Notes: a model not told the origin generated them from the sequence alone. A stretch of DNA of 64,000 bases from Verrucomicrobiaceae bacterium (GCA_027484445.1 JAIXSY010000025.1:248001-312000); one strand, 5' to 3'; counted from the stretch's first letter, positions 54,003-63,355 are shown. Translations and numbers: made by a program.

Positions 54003-55448
54003 ATGAACACTCTCATGATCGTCCTTCTCTGCTTGGCCCTGGTGGCCGTCATCAGCCTGCTGGTGCGCGTTTCCATGCAAAAAAATGAGGCCATCGACCG
54101 GCTGCTGAAGGAAGAGCAGGCGATTGTCGAAGAAGAGCGGCGCATGTTTTGCTACCTGCACGACCTTGGTGAAGCCATCGCACGGGAAGACAGCCAGTCT
54201 GCCGTCTATCGCCTCATCGTGGAGGGAGCCATGCGCGTCATGGAGAGTGAGGGCGGCGCGCTTTACCTCCTGGACAGTGCAGGTCGTTCCCTGGTGCCGC
54301 GCTATCATTCCGACAAATGTGTGCCCCTCGTGGCCCTGCCAGAACGAATCGCCTCCATGGCGCGTTCGAACCGCTCTTCCCTGCTGAGTTTCCTGCGCCT
54401 CCATGCAGTCAGTGTGGGGGAGGGCCTGCTGGGCGGCATTTTCCAAACGCAGAAGGTCGAAGTCATCCCCCAACTCAAGGAAGATACCCGGCTCGGCGGT
54501 CACGGGGGAGACCTGCATGGAACCACCACGGTCATGATCGGGCCACTGAGCTCAGGCAGTCGGCAGCTGGGCGTTCTGGCAGTGACTTCGACCGCAGAAG
54601 GGCGCGTTTTCACCCCCAATGATTTTGAGGTCTTCCGCTCGCTCGTGGAGCAAAGTGCCTTCGCCCTGGCCAATGCCATGGCGCACCAGGAAGCGGCGGA
54701 GAAAAAGCAGATCGAGATCGAACTGCGCAGCGCCAGTGACATCCAGCGCATCTTGCTTCCAGCTCAGCCTCCAGGCATGCCTGGCCTAACCATCGCTGGA
54801 AAAAACATCCCCGCGAAGGTCCTGAGCGGAGACTACTTTGACTACATACCCCTGGAAGACGGCAGCCTAGGAGTCGTCATCGCTGATGTCTCCGGAAAAG
54901 GCACCGCCGCCGCCATCATCACGGCCATGTGTCGCAGCGCGATGCGCTTCAGCGCGCAGATGACCCATGTGCCCTCTGGCACGCTCGCAGCCGTGAACCG
55001 ACAGCTTTATCCCGACATCCGGGAGGACATGTTCATCACCATGATCTACCTGATCGTCAGCCCACAGGATGGACGCATGAGGCTGGCTCGTGCGGGGCAC
55101 ACCCGGCCCTTGGTCTGGAGAAAGAAGACCGGCACTGTGGAGACACTGAACAGCGGGGGTCTGGCCGTCGGCATCGACAAAGGCAACGTGTTTGAGCGCG
55201 TCACAAAGGACTTGGACTTTCAGCTCGATCCGGGAGACACGCTGCTGCTTTACACCGATGGCGTGAATGAGGCCACCGATGCTCAAGGCGAAGAATTTGG
55301 TGAGCAGCGCCTGCACACCACACTCGCGAAGCTAGCGCCGCAGGGACCGCAGGCGGTCGTCGATGGACTCATCCTGGAGGTGGATAACTTCTGCGGTGGA
55401 CGCCGTGGCCATGACGACATCACCCTGGTCGTTATCCAGAAAAACTGA
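54003..55448 (+). CDS. Membrane-anchored GAF and SpoIIE-type PP2C phosphatase
   Basis: 481 residues. One N-terminal membrane segment ([19 protein letters not shown]), a short coiled coil, a GAF-like sensor (about 55-225: [19 protein letters not shown]) and a PP2C/SpoIIE phosphatase domain (about 240-481). Metal-ligand motifs are intact: [36 protein letters not shown] and [10 protein letters not shown]. The likely substrate is the phosphorylated STAS protein encoded just upstream, so that a signal sensed by the GAF domain releases or sequesters a regulator (inference from RsbU-type systems). Confidence 0.92.
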   Translation: MNTLMIVLLCLALVAVISLLVRVSMQKNEAIDRLLKEEQAIVEEERRMFCYLHDLGEAIAREDSQSAVYRLIVEGAMRVMESEGGALYLLDSAGRSLVPRYHSDKCVPLVALPERIASMARSNRSSLLSFLRLHAVSVGEGLLGGIFQTQKVEVIPQLKEDTRLGGHGGDLHGTTTVMIGPLSSGSRQLGVLAVTSTAEGRVFTPNDFEVFRSLVEQSAFALANAMAHQEAAEKKQIEIELRSASDIQRILLPAQPPGMPGLTIAGKNIPAKVLSGDYFDYIPLEDGSLGVVIADVSGKGTAAAIITAMCRSAMRFSAQMTHVPSGTLAAVNRQLYPDIREDMFITMIYLIVSPQDGRMRLARAGHTRPLVWRKKTGTVETLNSGGLAVGIDKGNVFERVTKDLDFQLDPGDTLLLYTDGVNEATDAQGEEFGEQRLHTTLAKLAPQGPQAVVDGLILEVDNFCGGRRGHDDITLVVIQKN

Positions 55449-55503
55449 CCTCAGCAGCCAAATCCGCGCTTGGATTCACCAACGTCGTGCGTTGCATGAG
55501 ACC

Positions 55504-56979
55504 ATGCTTCGAACTCTGCTTTTCCTTAGCCTTGCCTTGGCTGCCCCCTTGCAAGCAGCACCACGCCCCAATGTTCTTTTGGTGCTCTGCGATGACCTGC
55601 GGCCCGATGCCCTGGGCTGCTACGGCTCCAAGCATGTGCGCACGCCACACATCGACCGGCTCGCGAAAGAAGGCATACGCTTTGCCAACACCTTTTGCAC
55701 CACCTCCCTCTGCTCCCCGAGCCGCGCCAGCATCTTGAGTGGACTCTATGCCCACGCACATGGCGTCACTGATAACTTCACGGAATATCCAAGCAGTCTG
55801 CGCAGTTTCCCCTCCGTGCTGCACGAAGAAGGCTACGCCACGGCTTACTTTGGCAAATACCACATGGGGGAAAACAACGATGATCCCCGCCCCGGCTTTG
55901 ATGTTTTCGTGACCCACAAAGGTCAGGGCAAGTACTTCGACACCGAATGGAACCTCAATGGACGCGAGCGCAAAGTCATCCCAGGCTACTACACCACCGT
56001 GGTCACCGACATGGCTCTGGACTGGCTCAAGCAGCAAAGGACCGACCGGCCTTGGTGTGCCTTCATAGGCCACAAAGCGCCCCACAGCTTTTACACACCC
56101 GAGCCGAAGTATGAGCACAGCTTTGACGACATTCGCGTCCCCTACCCCGCCACTGCCTTTCAGCTGGAGGGCAAGCCTGCCTGGATCCAGCAGCGGTTGC
56201 ACACCTGGCATGGCATCTACGGGCCGCTGTTCGATTGGCGGAAAAAGTTCCCCGATGACCGCCCCGAAGCCGTGAAAGACTTTGAAAACATGGTGCATGG
56301 CTACTGGGGCACCGTGCTGAGCGTGGATGACAGCATCGCCCGGCTACGCACATGGCTGGAAGAGGCCGGTCAACTCGACAACACCATCGTTGTCTTCATG
56401 GGAGACAATGGACTGCTGGAGGGTGAGCACGGCATGGTGGACAAACGCACCGCTCATGAGCCCAGCATCCGCATCCCACTCATCATCCGCTCGCCTCACC
56501 TTGCCGAGAAGGGAGAAAAAGTCGTGTCTCAGCAAGTACTCACGGTCGATCTGGCCCCCAGCCTGCTCGAACTCTGTGGAGCCAAGCCTCTGGAAAAAGT
56601 GCACGGGCGCAGCTTTGTGAAACTGCTGGCTCAGGGAGATAGCGACTGGCGCAGCTCCTGGTTCTATCACTACAACTACGAAAAGCAGTTCCCCTACACG
56701 CCCAATGTCCGAGCCGTGCGCACCGACGAATGGAAATACATTCGCTATCCACATGGCGATGGCGAACCGGACCGGCACCTGGAGGAGCTCTACCACCTGC
56801 GAGATGACCCCGGCGAAACCCGCAACCTCGCCCAAAAGCCCGAGTTTGCCGCCAAGATTCAAGAGCTGCGTACAGAGCTAGAACAGCTGATGTCTGCCAC
56901 CGGCCTGACTCGTGAAAAAGACACCATGCCGCTGGACGAGGGCATCAAAGCCGCGCTGCCTGACGCCAAAATCCGCTGA
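55504..56979 (+). CDS. Exported sulfatase (type I, Cys-type formylglycine site)
   Basis: 491 residues from the ATG at 55504, which opens a signal peptide ([18 protein letters not shown]); 47 codons upstream are open but overlap the phosphatase gene. Arylsulfatase hallmarks: [13 protein letters not shown] (metal ligands D30, D31), CSPSRAS with Cys70 as the residue modified to formylglycine, GKYHMGE, HKAPHSF and [12 protein letters not shown]. It should hydrolyse sulfate esters, likely on polysaccharides, in the periplasm or outside. The maturation enzyme (FGE or anSME) is not encoded in the window. No sulfatase partner genes are adjacent. Confidence 0.94.
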   Translation: MLRTLLFLSLALAAPLQAAPRPNVLLVLCDDLRPDALGCYGSKHVRTPHIDRLAKEGIRFANTFCTTSLCSPSRASILSGLYAHAHGVTDNFTEYPSSLRSFPSVLHEEGYATAYFGKYHMGENNDDPRPGFDVFVTHKGQGKYFDTEWNLNGRERKVIPGYYTTVVTDMALDWLKQQRTDRPWCAFIGHKAPHSFYTPEPKYEHSFDDIRVPYPATAFQLEGKPAWIQQRLHTWHGIYGPLFDWRKKFPDDRPEAVKDFENMVHGYWGTVLSVDDSIARLRTWLEEAGQLDNTIVVFMGDNGLLEGEHGMVDKRTAHEPSIRIPLIIRSPHLAEKGEKVVSQQVLTVDLAPSLLELCGAKPLEKVHGRSFVKLLAQGDSDWRSSWFYHYNYEKQFPYTPNVRAVRTDEWKYIRYPHGDGEPDRHLEELYHLRDDPGETRNLAQKPEFAAKIQELRTELEQLMSATGLTREKDTMPLDEGIKAALPDAKIR

Positions 56980-57069
56980 GGGACCCCCTTTCGGTCCGGT
57001 TATTCGCGGGTGAAAATCTCCGGGAAAGCCCTTGCCAATCCAGCGAAAGGCTCCACACTCGCCGCCCCT

Positions 57070-57282
57070 ATGTCCAAAAATGCTGGTATAGCCAAAACGA
57101 GAAAATCCGTCTCCAAGCGATTCAAAGTCACTGCGACGGGGAAAGTGCTGCGCCGTAAACAAGGCAAGCGCCACATCCTGCAGAACAAGAACCGCAAGCG
57201 TAAACGGAATCTCGGCAAGGTCGCCCTCGTGGCGGAAGTGGATAAAAAGGCCATCTTGGCGAACCTCCCGTTCTCCCATTGA
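57070..57282 (+). CDS. rpmI: 50S ribosomal protein L35
   Basis: 70 residues from the ATG at 57070. Typical L35: MSKNAGIAKTRKSVSKRFKV, then TGKVLRRKQGKRHILQNK and a Lys-rich core. An ATG at 57010 in the same frame would add 20 residues atypical for L35. L35 binds 23S rRNA in the large subunit. It is followed by rplT as usual, but infC, which normally precedes it, is replaced by a sulfatase gene. Confidence 0.95.
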   Translation: MSKNAGIAKTRKSVSKRFKVTATGKVLRRKQGKRHILQNKNRKRKRNLGKVALVAEVDKKAILANLPFSH

Positions 57283-57293
57283 TGCCATCCATC

Positions 57294-57364
57294 GGCCTCC
57301 CCAATGGAGGCCATGATGCTCTAGACTGGCCCGGCTTGCCGGGTCTTCGCTCAGACGAGTCTAG
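57294..57364 (+). promoter_or_regulatory. Structured leader between rpmI and rplT
   Basis: Within the 122-base gap are two consecutive structures: a hairpin GGCCTCC (57294-57300) / GGAGGCC (57306-57312), and a long-range pair CTAGACT (57321-57327) / AGTCTAG (57358-57364) enclosing an inner hairpin CCCGG-CTTG-CCGGG (57330-57343). L20 is known to repress its own operon by binding a structured mRNA region in several bacteria, so this is a candidate L20-responsive leader. Confidence 0.55.
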
Positions 57365-57404
57365 TCATCGAATCCTCAAAACAGTCTGAACACCGATCGA
57401 GAAC

Positions 57405-57776
57405 ATGCCAAGAGCAACAAACGCCCCCGCAAGTCGCAAACGCCGCAAGCGCACACTCGCCAAAGCCAAGGGATTCCAAGGCTTCCGCAAAACCCACTTC
57501 CGTTACGCCAAGGACGCTGTCCGCAAGGCGATGACGTATTCCTACCGTGACCGCAAGGTCCGCAAGCGCACCTTCCGCAACCTCTGGGTGCAGCGCATCA
57601 ACGCTGCCTCCCGTGCCGTGGGAATCACCTACAGCCGTCTGATCGAAGGTCTGAACGCCGCTGGAATCATCATCGACCGCAAAGTCCTCGCTGATCTCGC
57701 CGTGAAAGACGAAGCTGCCTTCGCAGCCATCGCTCATCAGGCCAAGGAAGCCCTCAGCCGCAAAGCTGCTGCCTAA
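57405..57776 (+). CDS. rplT: 50S ribosomal protein L20
   Basis: 123 residues, highly basic. Starts MPRATNAPASRKRRKRTLAK and contains AKGFQGFRKTHFRYAKDAV and WVQRINAASRAVGITYS, the conserved helical RNA-binding core. L20 is essential early in 50S assembly and acts as a translational repressor of its own operon in E. coli and B. subtilis. The structured gap upstream and the strong terminator downstream make rpmI-rplT a compact unit. Confidence 0.96.
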   Translation: MPRATNAPASRKRRKRTLAKAKGFQGFRKTHFRYAKDAVRKAMTYSYRDRKVRKRTFRNLWVQRINAASRAVGITYSRLIEGLNAAGIIIDRKVLADLAVKDEAAFAAIAHQAKEALSRKAAA

Positions 57777-57808
57777 TTCGCAGTAGCTCACATCCCCCTT
57801 CCAACTCA

Positions 57809-57838
57809 GGCCGGAGCCCTTTCGCTCCGGCCTTTTTC
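57809..57838 (+). terminator. Rho-independent terminator after rplT
   Basis: An 8-bp perfect stem GGCCGGAG / CTCCGGCC with an 8-base loop followed by five T. It starts 33 bases after the rplT stop codon and separates the ribosomal genes from the regulator gene downstream. Confidence 0.93.
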
Positions 57839-57859
57839 GTGCCACTTTCTCTCAAACTC

Positions 57860-58483
57860 ATGCCCACACCGCTTCGCCTCATGTTGGTCGATGACCACTT
57901 TGTCGTTCGCAGTGGCCTCGTCGCCTCTCTGGAGCTTGAAGACGACCTGCACGTCGTCGCCGAAACAGATCGAGGCGAAGAGGTCCTTTCTCTCTACCAC
58001 CAGCATCAGCCACAGCTCGTGCTCATGGACCTGCAGCTGCCCAGCATCAGCGGCATTGAGGCGACCGCAGCCCTGCTCAGCGCACATCCGGGGGCACGCG
58101 TGCTCATCTTTTCCACCTTTGCCCGAGACGATGAAATCCAGTCCGCTCTGCAAGCAGGCGCCCTCGGCTATCTGCAAAAGTCAGCCTCGCGCGATGAACT
58201 GCTGGCCGCCATCCGCGCCGTGGCCGCAGGGCAAACCAGCTTGCCTCCAGAAATCGAGCGTCGGCTGCGAGCCCTCGGTGCCGAGCCCGGCATCACGCCT
58301 CGCGAGCGGGAAATCCTCACCCGTGTCGCCCAGGGAAATGCCAACAAAGAAATCGCAGCGGATCTCGGCATTAGCGAAGACACCGTGAAGCAGCACGTCA
58401 GCCGCATTCTCGTCAAACTCCGCGTCAACGACCGCGCCCAAGCCACTGCCGAAGCCATCCGACGTGGGCTGGTGAAGGTGTGA
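57860..58483 (+). CDS. NarL/FixJ-type response regulator
   Basis: 207 residues from the ATG at 57860. Receiver domain 1-120 with D11/D12 (VDDHF), phospho-acceptor D57 (LVLMDLQLP) and Lys in YLQKSAS; LuxR-type helix-turn-helix about 142-205 (TPREREILTRVAQGNANKEI, ISEDTVKQHVSRIL). A DNA-binding regulator activated by a histidine kinase that is not encoded nearby. Its stop is followed after about 70 bases by copy 2 of the structured repeat. Confidence 0.94.
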   Translation: MPTPLRLMLVDDHFVVRSGLVASLELEDDLHVVAETDRGEEVLSLYHQHQPQLVLMDLQLPSISGIEATAALLSAHPGARVLIFSTFARDDEIQSALQAGALGYLQKSASRDELLAAIRAVAAGQTSLPPEIERRLRALGAEPGITPREREILTRVAQGNANKEIAADLGISEDTVKQHVSRILVKLRVNDRAQATAEAIRRGLVKV

Positions 58484-58553
58484 GCCCGCACGCGTCCAAG
58501 GGGAACCGAGCTGCCGCAGCCCGAGCCGTCGGATGCAGACGACCACTAAACTC

Positions 58554-58609
58554 GGATTCAGAAGTTCTCTGGAATCGGGGCATTTTCGCCCCGCTGAACT
58601 TCGGCATCC
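58554..58609. repeat. 56-nt structured repeat, copy 2 (REP-like)
   Basis: Outer arms GGATTCAGAAGTTC (58554-58567) and GAACTTCGGCATCC (58596-58609), the left arm identical to copy 1. The inner stem is CGGGGC (58576-58581) / GCCCCG (58588-58593), one pair longer than in copy 1, with both sides changed together. Downstream at 58643-58656 there is a shorter related inverted repeat, GAACT-CAGA-AGTTC. The element lies in the gap before the phosphodiester glycosidase gene. Confidence 0.75.
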
Positions 58610-58725
58610 GGTCTAAACATCCAAGTTCGGGGATCAGAGAAGGAACTCAGAAGTTCGTTTTACTTTTTTGGGAAGACGCTCGGCAAGCCATGCGAACCTC
58701 CCTGGAAATGCTATCCTGTGTCGTG

Positions 58726-59454
58726 ATGAAAGCCAGCTTCCTTGCCTTGGCCAGCCTTTGTGTCGGGCTGTTGAAATCGAATGCCCTCGACTTCAGCACC
58801 GTGGAATTTGCAGGGGGACGCTTCACCATCTGCCGCGTCGAGGTGAACAAGGACCGGCTGCAGCTCTTCCACCGCGACGAGCAGGGTCGGCCTTTCAAGC
58901 GTTTCAACGTCCTCGAATCCTGGCTGGCGACGCGTGGCCATCGCCTCAGCTTCGCCATGAACGCGGGCATGTATCATGCCGATTATTCCGCCGTCGGCCT
59001 CTATGTTTCTGGCGGTGTTCAGAGCTCGCCGCTAAATCTGGCTGAAGCGGAGGGGAACTTTTTCCTGAAGCCCAACGGTGTCTTTGCCCTGACGGACCGA
59101 GGGGCCGTGGTTGTGGAATCTTCCCAGTATCAGCGGCTGCCCGGCCAAGTCATCTTGGCCAGTCAGTCTGGCCCCCTGCTGGTGCAGCGAGGCGTGATCC
59201 ATCCTGCGTTCAGGCCAGGCTCGACCTCGCGGCTGCGCCGAAACGGCGTAGGCGTGCCTTCGCCCGAGATCGCACTTTTTGTCATCAGTGAAGGGCCGGT
59301 GAACTTTCATGACTTCGCCACCCTGTTCCGCGACCGTCTGAAGTGCCCAGATGCTTTGTTTTTCGATGGTACCGTCTCCAGCCTGCATGCCCCTGCGCTG
59401 AAGCGCAGTGACTTCCGCATGAATCTCGGGCCGATCCTTGGGGTCACGGAGTGA
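58726..59454 (+). CDS. Exported phosphodiester glycosidase-family protein (DUF2233/NAGPA-like)
   Basis: 242 residues from the ATG at 58726, which opens a signal peptide (MKASFLALASLCVGLLKSNA). Family segments: RLSFAMNAGMYHADYSAVGL, GNFFLKPNGVF, LASQSGPLLV, FVISEGPVNFHDFATLF and ALFFDGTVSSLHAP. The domain is related to the N-acetylglucosamine-1-phosphodiester alpha-N-acetylglucosaminidase fold; the bacterial substrate is uncertain. The next gene overlaps slightly in open frame, but its chosen GTG start lies about 95 bases downstream. Confidence 0.85.
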   Translation: MKASFLALASLCVGLLKSNALDFSTVEFAGGRFTICRVEVNKDRLQLFHRDEQGRPFKRFNVLESWLATRGHRLSFAMNAGMYHADYSAVGLYVSGGVQSSPLNLAEAEGNFFLKPNGVFALTDRGAVVVESSQYQRLPGQVILASQSGPLLVQRGVIHPAFRPGSTSRLRRNGVGVPSPEIALFVISEGPVNFHDFATLFRDRLKCPDALFFDGTVSSLHAPALKRSDFRMNLGPILGVTE

Positions 59455-59548
59455 GTCGAGACACCCACGCCCGTGGAAGAGTGATTGTGCGCCCCAGGAA
59501 AGGCACCCGTGCTTGCATCCCGGCGGCAGCCGTTCAGGTTCGTGGATT

Positions 59549-60940
59549 GTGTCTTCTGTCGTCACTCCCAGCCTAGTGGCCGCGCTTTCAGGCGTGCTTG
59601 CTTCGGATCGTGTCCTCACCCGTGCGGAGGACATTCTTCCTTATGGATTCGATGGGACTGCGGCCCTGAAAGCGACACCGGGTGCGGTCGTGTTTCCACT
59701 GACGTCGGAAGAGGTGGCTGCCTGCGTGCGTCTGGCGCGTGAGGCGGGCGTGCCAGTGGTGACGCGTGGCTCCGGCACGGGCCTGAGTGGGGGCAGCGTG
59801 CCCGTGACGGGCGGCTTGGTACTCTGCCTGGCGCAGATGGACCGGATCCTCGAAGTGGACGCGCGGAACCTGACCTTGCAGGCTCAGGCGGGGGTGATCA
59901 CCAAGGACATCGACGATGCAGCTGGACGCGTGGGGCTGTTTTATCCACCGGACCCAGGCAGCATGAAAATCAGCACCATCGGCGGCAACGTGGCCGAAAA
60001 CAGCGGTGGCCTGCGCGGGCTGAAGTACGGCGTGACCCGCGATTATGTCATGGGCCTGCGGGTGGTGCTGCCAGATGGCACACTGACCCAGCTGGGCAAC
60101 AAGTGCGTCAAGGATGTGGCGGGCTACTCGATGAAAGACCTTTTCATCGGTAGCGAAGGCACACTGGGGATCATCACCGAGGTGATGCTGAAGCTGGTGC
60201 CGAAACCCGCAGCCCGCCGGACCCTGCTGGCCCTTTACGACCGCATGGAAGACGCGGCGGAGACCATCACAGCCATCATCGGCGCACGCATCATTCCCTG
60301 CACGCTGGAGTTCCTCGACCGCATGACCGTGGGCTGTGTGGAGGATTTTGCCAAAATCGGCCTACCGACGGAGGTGGAGGCCGTGGTGCTCATGGAGACT
60401 GATGGCTACCCTGCGGTGGTGGAAGAGGAAGCCGCCCGGATGATGGAACTAGCCCGCCAACACGGCGCGCGTGAGGTGCGGGCTGCCGCCGATGACGCCG
60501 AAGCCGCCCAGCTGGCCACCGCAAGGCGCAGCGCTTTTTCCGCGCTGGCTCGTCGTCGCCCCACGACCATCCTGGAAGATGTGACCGTGCCGCGCACAGA
60601 GCTGGCGCACATGGTCGCCTTCATCCGCGAGGTCGCTCAGCGCCATCGACTGATGGTCGGCACCTTCGGTCATCTGGGGGATGGCAACCTGCACCCGACC
60701 TTTCTCACGGATGAACGTGACACGGAGGAGATGCACCGCGTGGAGCAGGCGCTGGAAGAGATCGTGGACGAGACCATTCGTCTCGGCGGAACCGTCACGG
60801 GTGAGCATGGCGTGGGGCTGGCAAAAAAGGCCTTCCTGCGTCGCCAACTGGGCGAGTCGAGCTATGAGCTGATGCGCACGGTGAAGCGCGCACTTGATCC
60901 CGCCAACCTGCTGAACCCGGGCAAGATCTTTGACCTGTGA
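59549..60940 (+). CDS. glcD: FAD-linked oxidase, glycolate oxidase subunit GlcD-like
   Basis: 463 residues from a GTG at 59549, giving the usual GlcD length; the open frame continues upstream with no support. The FAD-binding PCMH-type domain has VVTRGSGTGLSGGSVPVTGG, YPPDPGSMKISTIGGNVAEN and GLKYGVTRDYVMGLRVVLPDG; the C-terminal FAD-oxidase domain has FGHLGDGNLHPTF and VTGEHGVGLAKK. It oxidises a 2-hydroxy acid such as glycolate or D-lactate. glcE and glcF, subunits of the E. coli complex, are absent here; instead the stop overlaps the start of a ketoacyl-synthase gene by 4 bases. Confidence 0.92.
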   Translation: MSSVVTPSLVAALSGVLASDRVLTRAEDILPYGFDGTAALKATPGAVVFPLTSEEVAACVRLAREAGVPVVTRGSGTGLSGGSVPVTGGLVLCLAQMDRILEVDARNLTLQAQAGVITKDIDDAAGRVGLFYPPDPGSMKISTIGGNVAENSGGLRGLKYGVTRDYVMGLRVVLPDGTLTQLGNKCVKDVAGYSMKDLFIGSEGTLGIITEVMLKLVPKPAARRTLLALYDRMEDAAETITAIIGARIIPCTLEFLDRMTVGCVEDFAKIGLPTEVEAVVLMETDGYPAVVEEEAARMMELARQHGAREVRAAADDAEAAQLATARRSAFSALARRRPTTILEDVTVPRTELAHMVAFIREVAQRHRLMVGTFGHLGDGNLHPTFLTDERDTEEMHRVEQALEEIVDETIRLGGTVTGEHGVGLAKKAFLRRQLGESSYELMRTVKRALDPANLLNPGKIFDL

Positions 60941-62058
60941 GCGCCGTTTTGCCCCCAGCCGCCCCCTTTTCCCCAGCCCCTCGCATCACTGGGGTAGAGG
61001 CTGTCTGTGCTCTGGGCGATCGTTTGGACGAGTGTCTGAGCCAATGGCGCGCGCGGCAAACTGGCCTACGTGAACACAACGGTATGCTTCAGGGCCGAAT
61101 CGCCGACCGGCGTCTCTTGGCGGGGCGTCGCTACAGTGCGACGGCCAATCTGGCCGTGCAGGTGGCACGCCGCGCTGCCACCCACGCCGGCTGGGGAGCG
61201 GCCGAACGGCGCGACACGTGGATCTTTGCCGCCAGCAGCCGGGGCAATGCAGGCGAACTGCTCGGCTACCAGGCTTGGCGCAGGCCATCCTCACGGTTCA
61301 GTGCCAGCAACACGATCCATAGTGAAATTGCCGCAGCGGTGAGCATCGACCTCGGCATCCAGGGCCCCTGGCAAATGCTGGCCAGTGGCTGCTCGGCAGG
61401 CTTGGACGCGCTGGGCATGGCCTGGATGGCCCTACGCTCTGGAGCCTGCCGGCGGGCTTTGGTCGTGGCGGTGGAACTGCCGCTGGTGCCAGAGATCATA
61501 GCCGCCTTCCGCGCCACCCACTTGATGTCCAAGGATCTGCGCAACGATCCCCTGCACCCCTCCACGAGCGGTCTGCACCTCGGTGAGGGTGCCGCTGCCT
61601 TGACGCTGGAGCTCGAAACGGGCACGGCTTTGATCGAGGTGGAGGCTTACCGCGCGAACAGTGACGCCCATCACCCACTGATCATTCCCCAAGATGGAGG
61701 AGCCCTGGCCGAATTGATCGCTCACTTCCCCCGCCCTGCCCTGATCTGCCCCCACGCGACGGGCACCCCGAACCATGCTCAGGCCGAGCCTGCGGCCCTG
61801 CATTCTGTTTTTGGAGAAAAGCTGCCGCCTCAGCTGCTGATGAAGCCGCTCACGGGACATACGCTGGGAGCCTGCGGCTTGCTGGACGTGGCCTTGATCG
61901 CTGGGGCATTGCCAAACCTGCCAGGAAATCTGCCTGGGCTGACAGGCGTGCATGCCGAAGAAATCACCCTTTCACCTGGAGATCGCCTTTTGAAAATCGC
62001 CTCCGCCATGGGCGGACACAACGCTGCCGTGAGCCTGCGCGTGCCTCCCGTGCCATGA
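60937..62058 (+). CDS. Beta-ketoacyl synthase family protein (KAS I/II-like)
   Basis: 373 residues from a GTG overlapping the glcD stop (GTGA). The thiolase-fold active-site residues are all present: nucleophile Cys152 in ASGCSAGLDALG, His273 in HATGTPNHAQAE and His308 in KPLTGHTLGACG. It is shorter than FabF (about 410) and its N-terminus is atypical, so it may be a specialised condensing enzyme for a secondary lipid or polyene rather than the housekeeping enzyme. No acyl-carrier protein or ketoreductase gene is adjacent; fabH follows after a 207-base gap. Confidence 0.85.
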   Translation: MSAVLPPAAPFSPAPRITGVEAVCALGDRLDECLSQWRARQTGLREHNGMLQGRIADRRLLAGRRYSATANLAVQVARRAATHAGWGAAERRDTWIFAASSRGNAGELLGYQAWRRPSSRFSASNTIHSEIAAAVSIDLGIQGPWQMLASGCSAGLDALGMAWMALRSGACRRALVVAVELPLVPEIIAAFRATHLMSKDLRNDPLHPSTSGLHLGEGAAALTLELETGTALIEVEAYRANSDAHHPLIIPQDGGALAELIAHFPRPALICPHATGTPNHAQAEPAALHSVFGEKLPPQLLMKPLTGHTLGACGLLDVALIAGALPNLPGNLPGLTGVHAEEITLSPGDRLLKIASAMGGHNAAVSLRVPPVP

Positions 62059-62265
62059 ACCAAGCTCATTTTATACCTTCCCCAAACCGTGGCTGGCACG
62101 CCCAAACCCCTGAACGTCAAGATTTTGACCCTTTTGCATCGGCCTTTTTCGCTGTCTCCTTTTGGCGCTGGACATGAAGTGTGAAAAGACCACCTCCTTC
62201 CTTGCAGTGAGCGCGGCTCTCTCTTCCATCCTAAATACGGTTCATTTTACTTTTTTCTGACATCC

Positions 62266-63264
62266 ATGTCCCAGCCCTGTGTTTCTTCCATCATCGGTAC
62301 CGGCAGCTACATGCCGGAGAAAGTGCTGACGAACGACGACCTGTCGAAGATCGTGGACACCTCCGATGAATGGATCACCACCCGCACGGGCATCAAGGAG
62401 CGCCGAATCGCCGCTGATGATCAGGCCACCAGTGACCTCGCCAGCGAGGCAGCCCGGCGCGCCATGGCCAATGCAGGCGTCACGGCAGAAGAGATCGACC
62501 TGATCGTCTGTGCCACCGTCACACCAGACATGTTTTTCCCCAGCACGGCCTGCATCGTGCAGCGGAAGATCGGTGCCGGCCGCGCGGTGTGTTTCGACAT
62601 CAGCGCGGCCTGTTCGGGTTTTGTCTATGCCCTGCAGGTGGCACGGCACTTTCTGAACGCTGGCACCCGCCAGACCGCACTGGTCATCGGCGCGGAGAAG
62701 CTGAGCAGCCTGGTGAATTGGCAAGATCGCAACACCTGCGTGCTTTTTGGCGATGGCGCAGGGGCCGTCGTCATCCGTGCGACGGATGCTGCCGATGCCC
62801 CTGGGCGTGTGCTGAGCACCGTGATGGGCAGCGATGGAAACCTCGTGGATTTGCTGAAAGTGCCCGGCGGGGGCAGTGCCTGTCCTGTGACGCCGCAAAA
62901 CATCGACCAGCGGCTGAATACCGTTCACATGGAAGGTCGCGAGACCTTCAAGCACGCCGTAACACGCATGAGTGCCGCAGCGGAAGAGGCGCTAAAGCTC
63001 GCTGGCCTGACCAAGGACGACATCAGCCTCGTCATTCCCCACCAAGCGAACGCACGCATCATCACCGCCATCGCCGATCGCCTTGGCCTGCCCGAGGAGA
63101 AGACCTTCATGAACCTGCACAAGTATGGCAACACCAGTGCGGCGACGATTCCAGTCGCACTGGATGAGGCCCACCACGAAGGCCGCCTGAAGCCCGGAGA
63201 TGTCGTGCTGCTGGTCGCCTTCGGCGGCGGCTTCACTTGGGCAGCGTCCGTGCTGCGTTGGTAA
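62266..63264 (+). CDS. fabH: Beta-ketoacyl-ACP synthase III
   Basis: 332 residues. Catalytic triad: Cys116 in DISAACSGFVYAL, His259 in VIPHQANARI and Asn289 in YGNTSAATIPVAL; TTRTGIKERRI near the N-terminus is the usual CoA-binding region. FabH starts fatty-acid synthesis by condensing acetyl-CoA with malonyl-ACP. plsX, fabD and acpP, frequent neighbours, are not in view. The 207-base gap upstream holds no gene and probably carries its promoter. Confidence 0.96.
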   Translation: MSQPCVSSIIGTGSYMPEKVLTNDDLSKIVDTSDEWITTRTGIKERRIAADDQATSDLASEAARRAMANAGVTAEEIDLIVCATVTPDMFFPSTACIVQRKIGAGRAVCFDISAACSGFVYALQVARHFLNAGTRQTALVIGAEKLSSLVNWQDRNTCVLFGDGAGAVVIRATDAADAPGRVLSTVMGSDGNLVDLLKVPGGGSACPVTPQNIDQRLNTVHMEGRETFKHAVTRMSAAAEEALKLAGLTKDDISLVIPHQANARIITAIADRLGLPEEKTFMNLHKYGNTSAATIPVALDEAHHEGRLKPGDVVLLVAFGGGFTWAASVLRW

Positions 63265-63355
63265 AGCAGTGCTTTCAGCGCAGGGCGATGTTCCTTACGC
63301 AAATCTGCATCTCTCAGATTGCCTGTCTGGCAACTGACGCCCATGCTAGCGAACC

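Noticed and set aside
56981..56997. GGACC/GGTCC hairpin after the sulfatase gene as a terminator
   Set aside because: Only a 5-bp stem with no T run; too weak to call.
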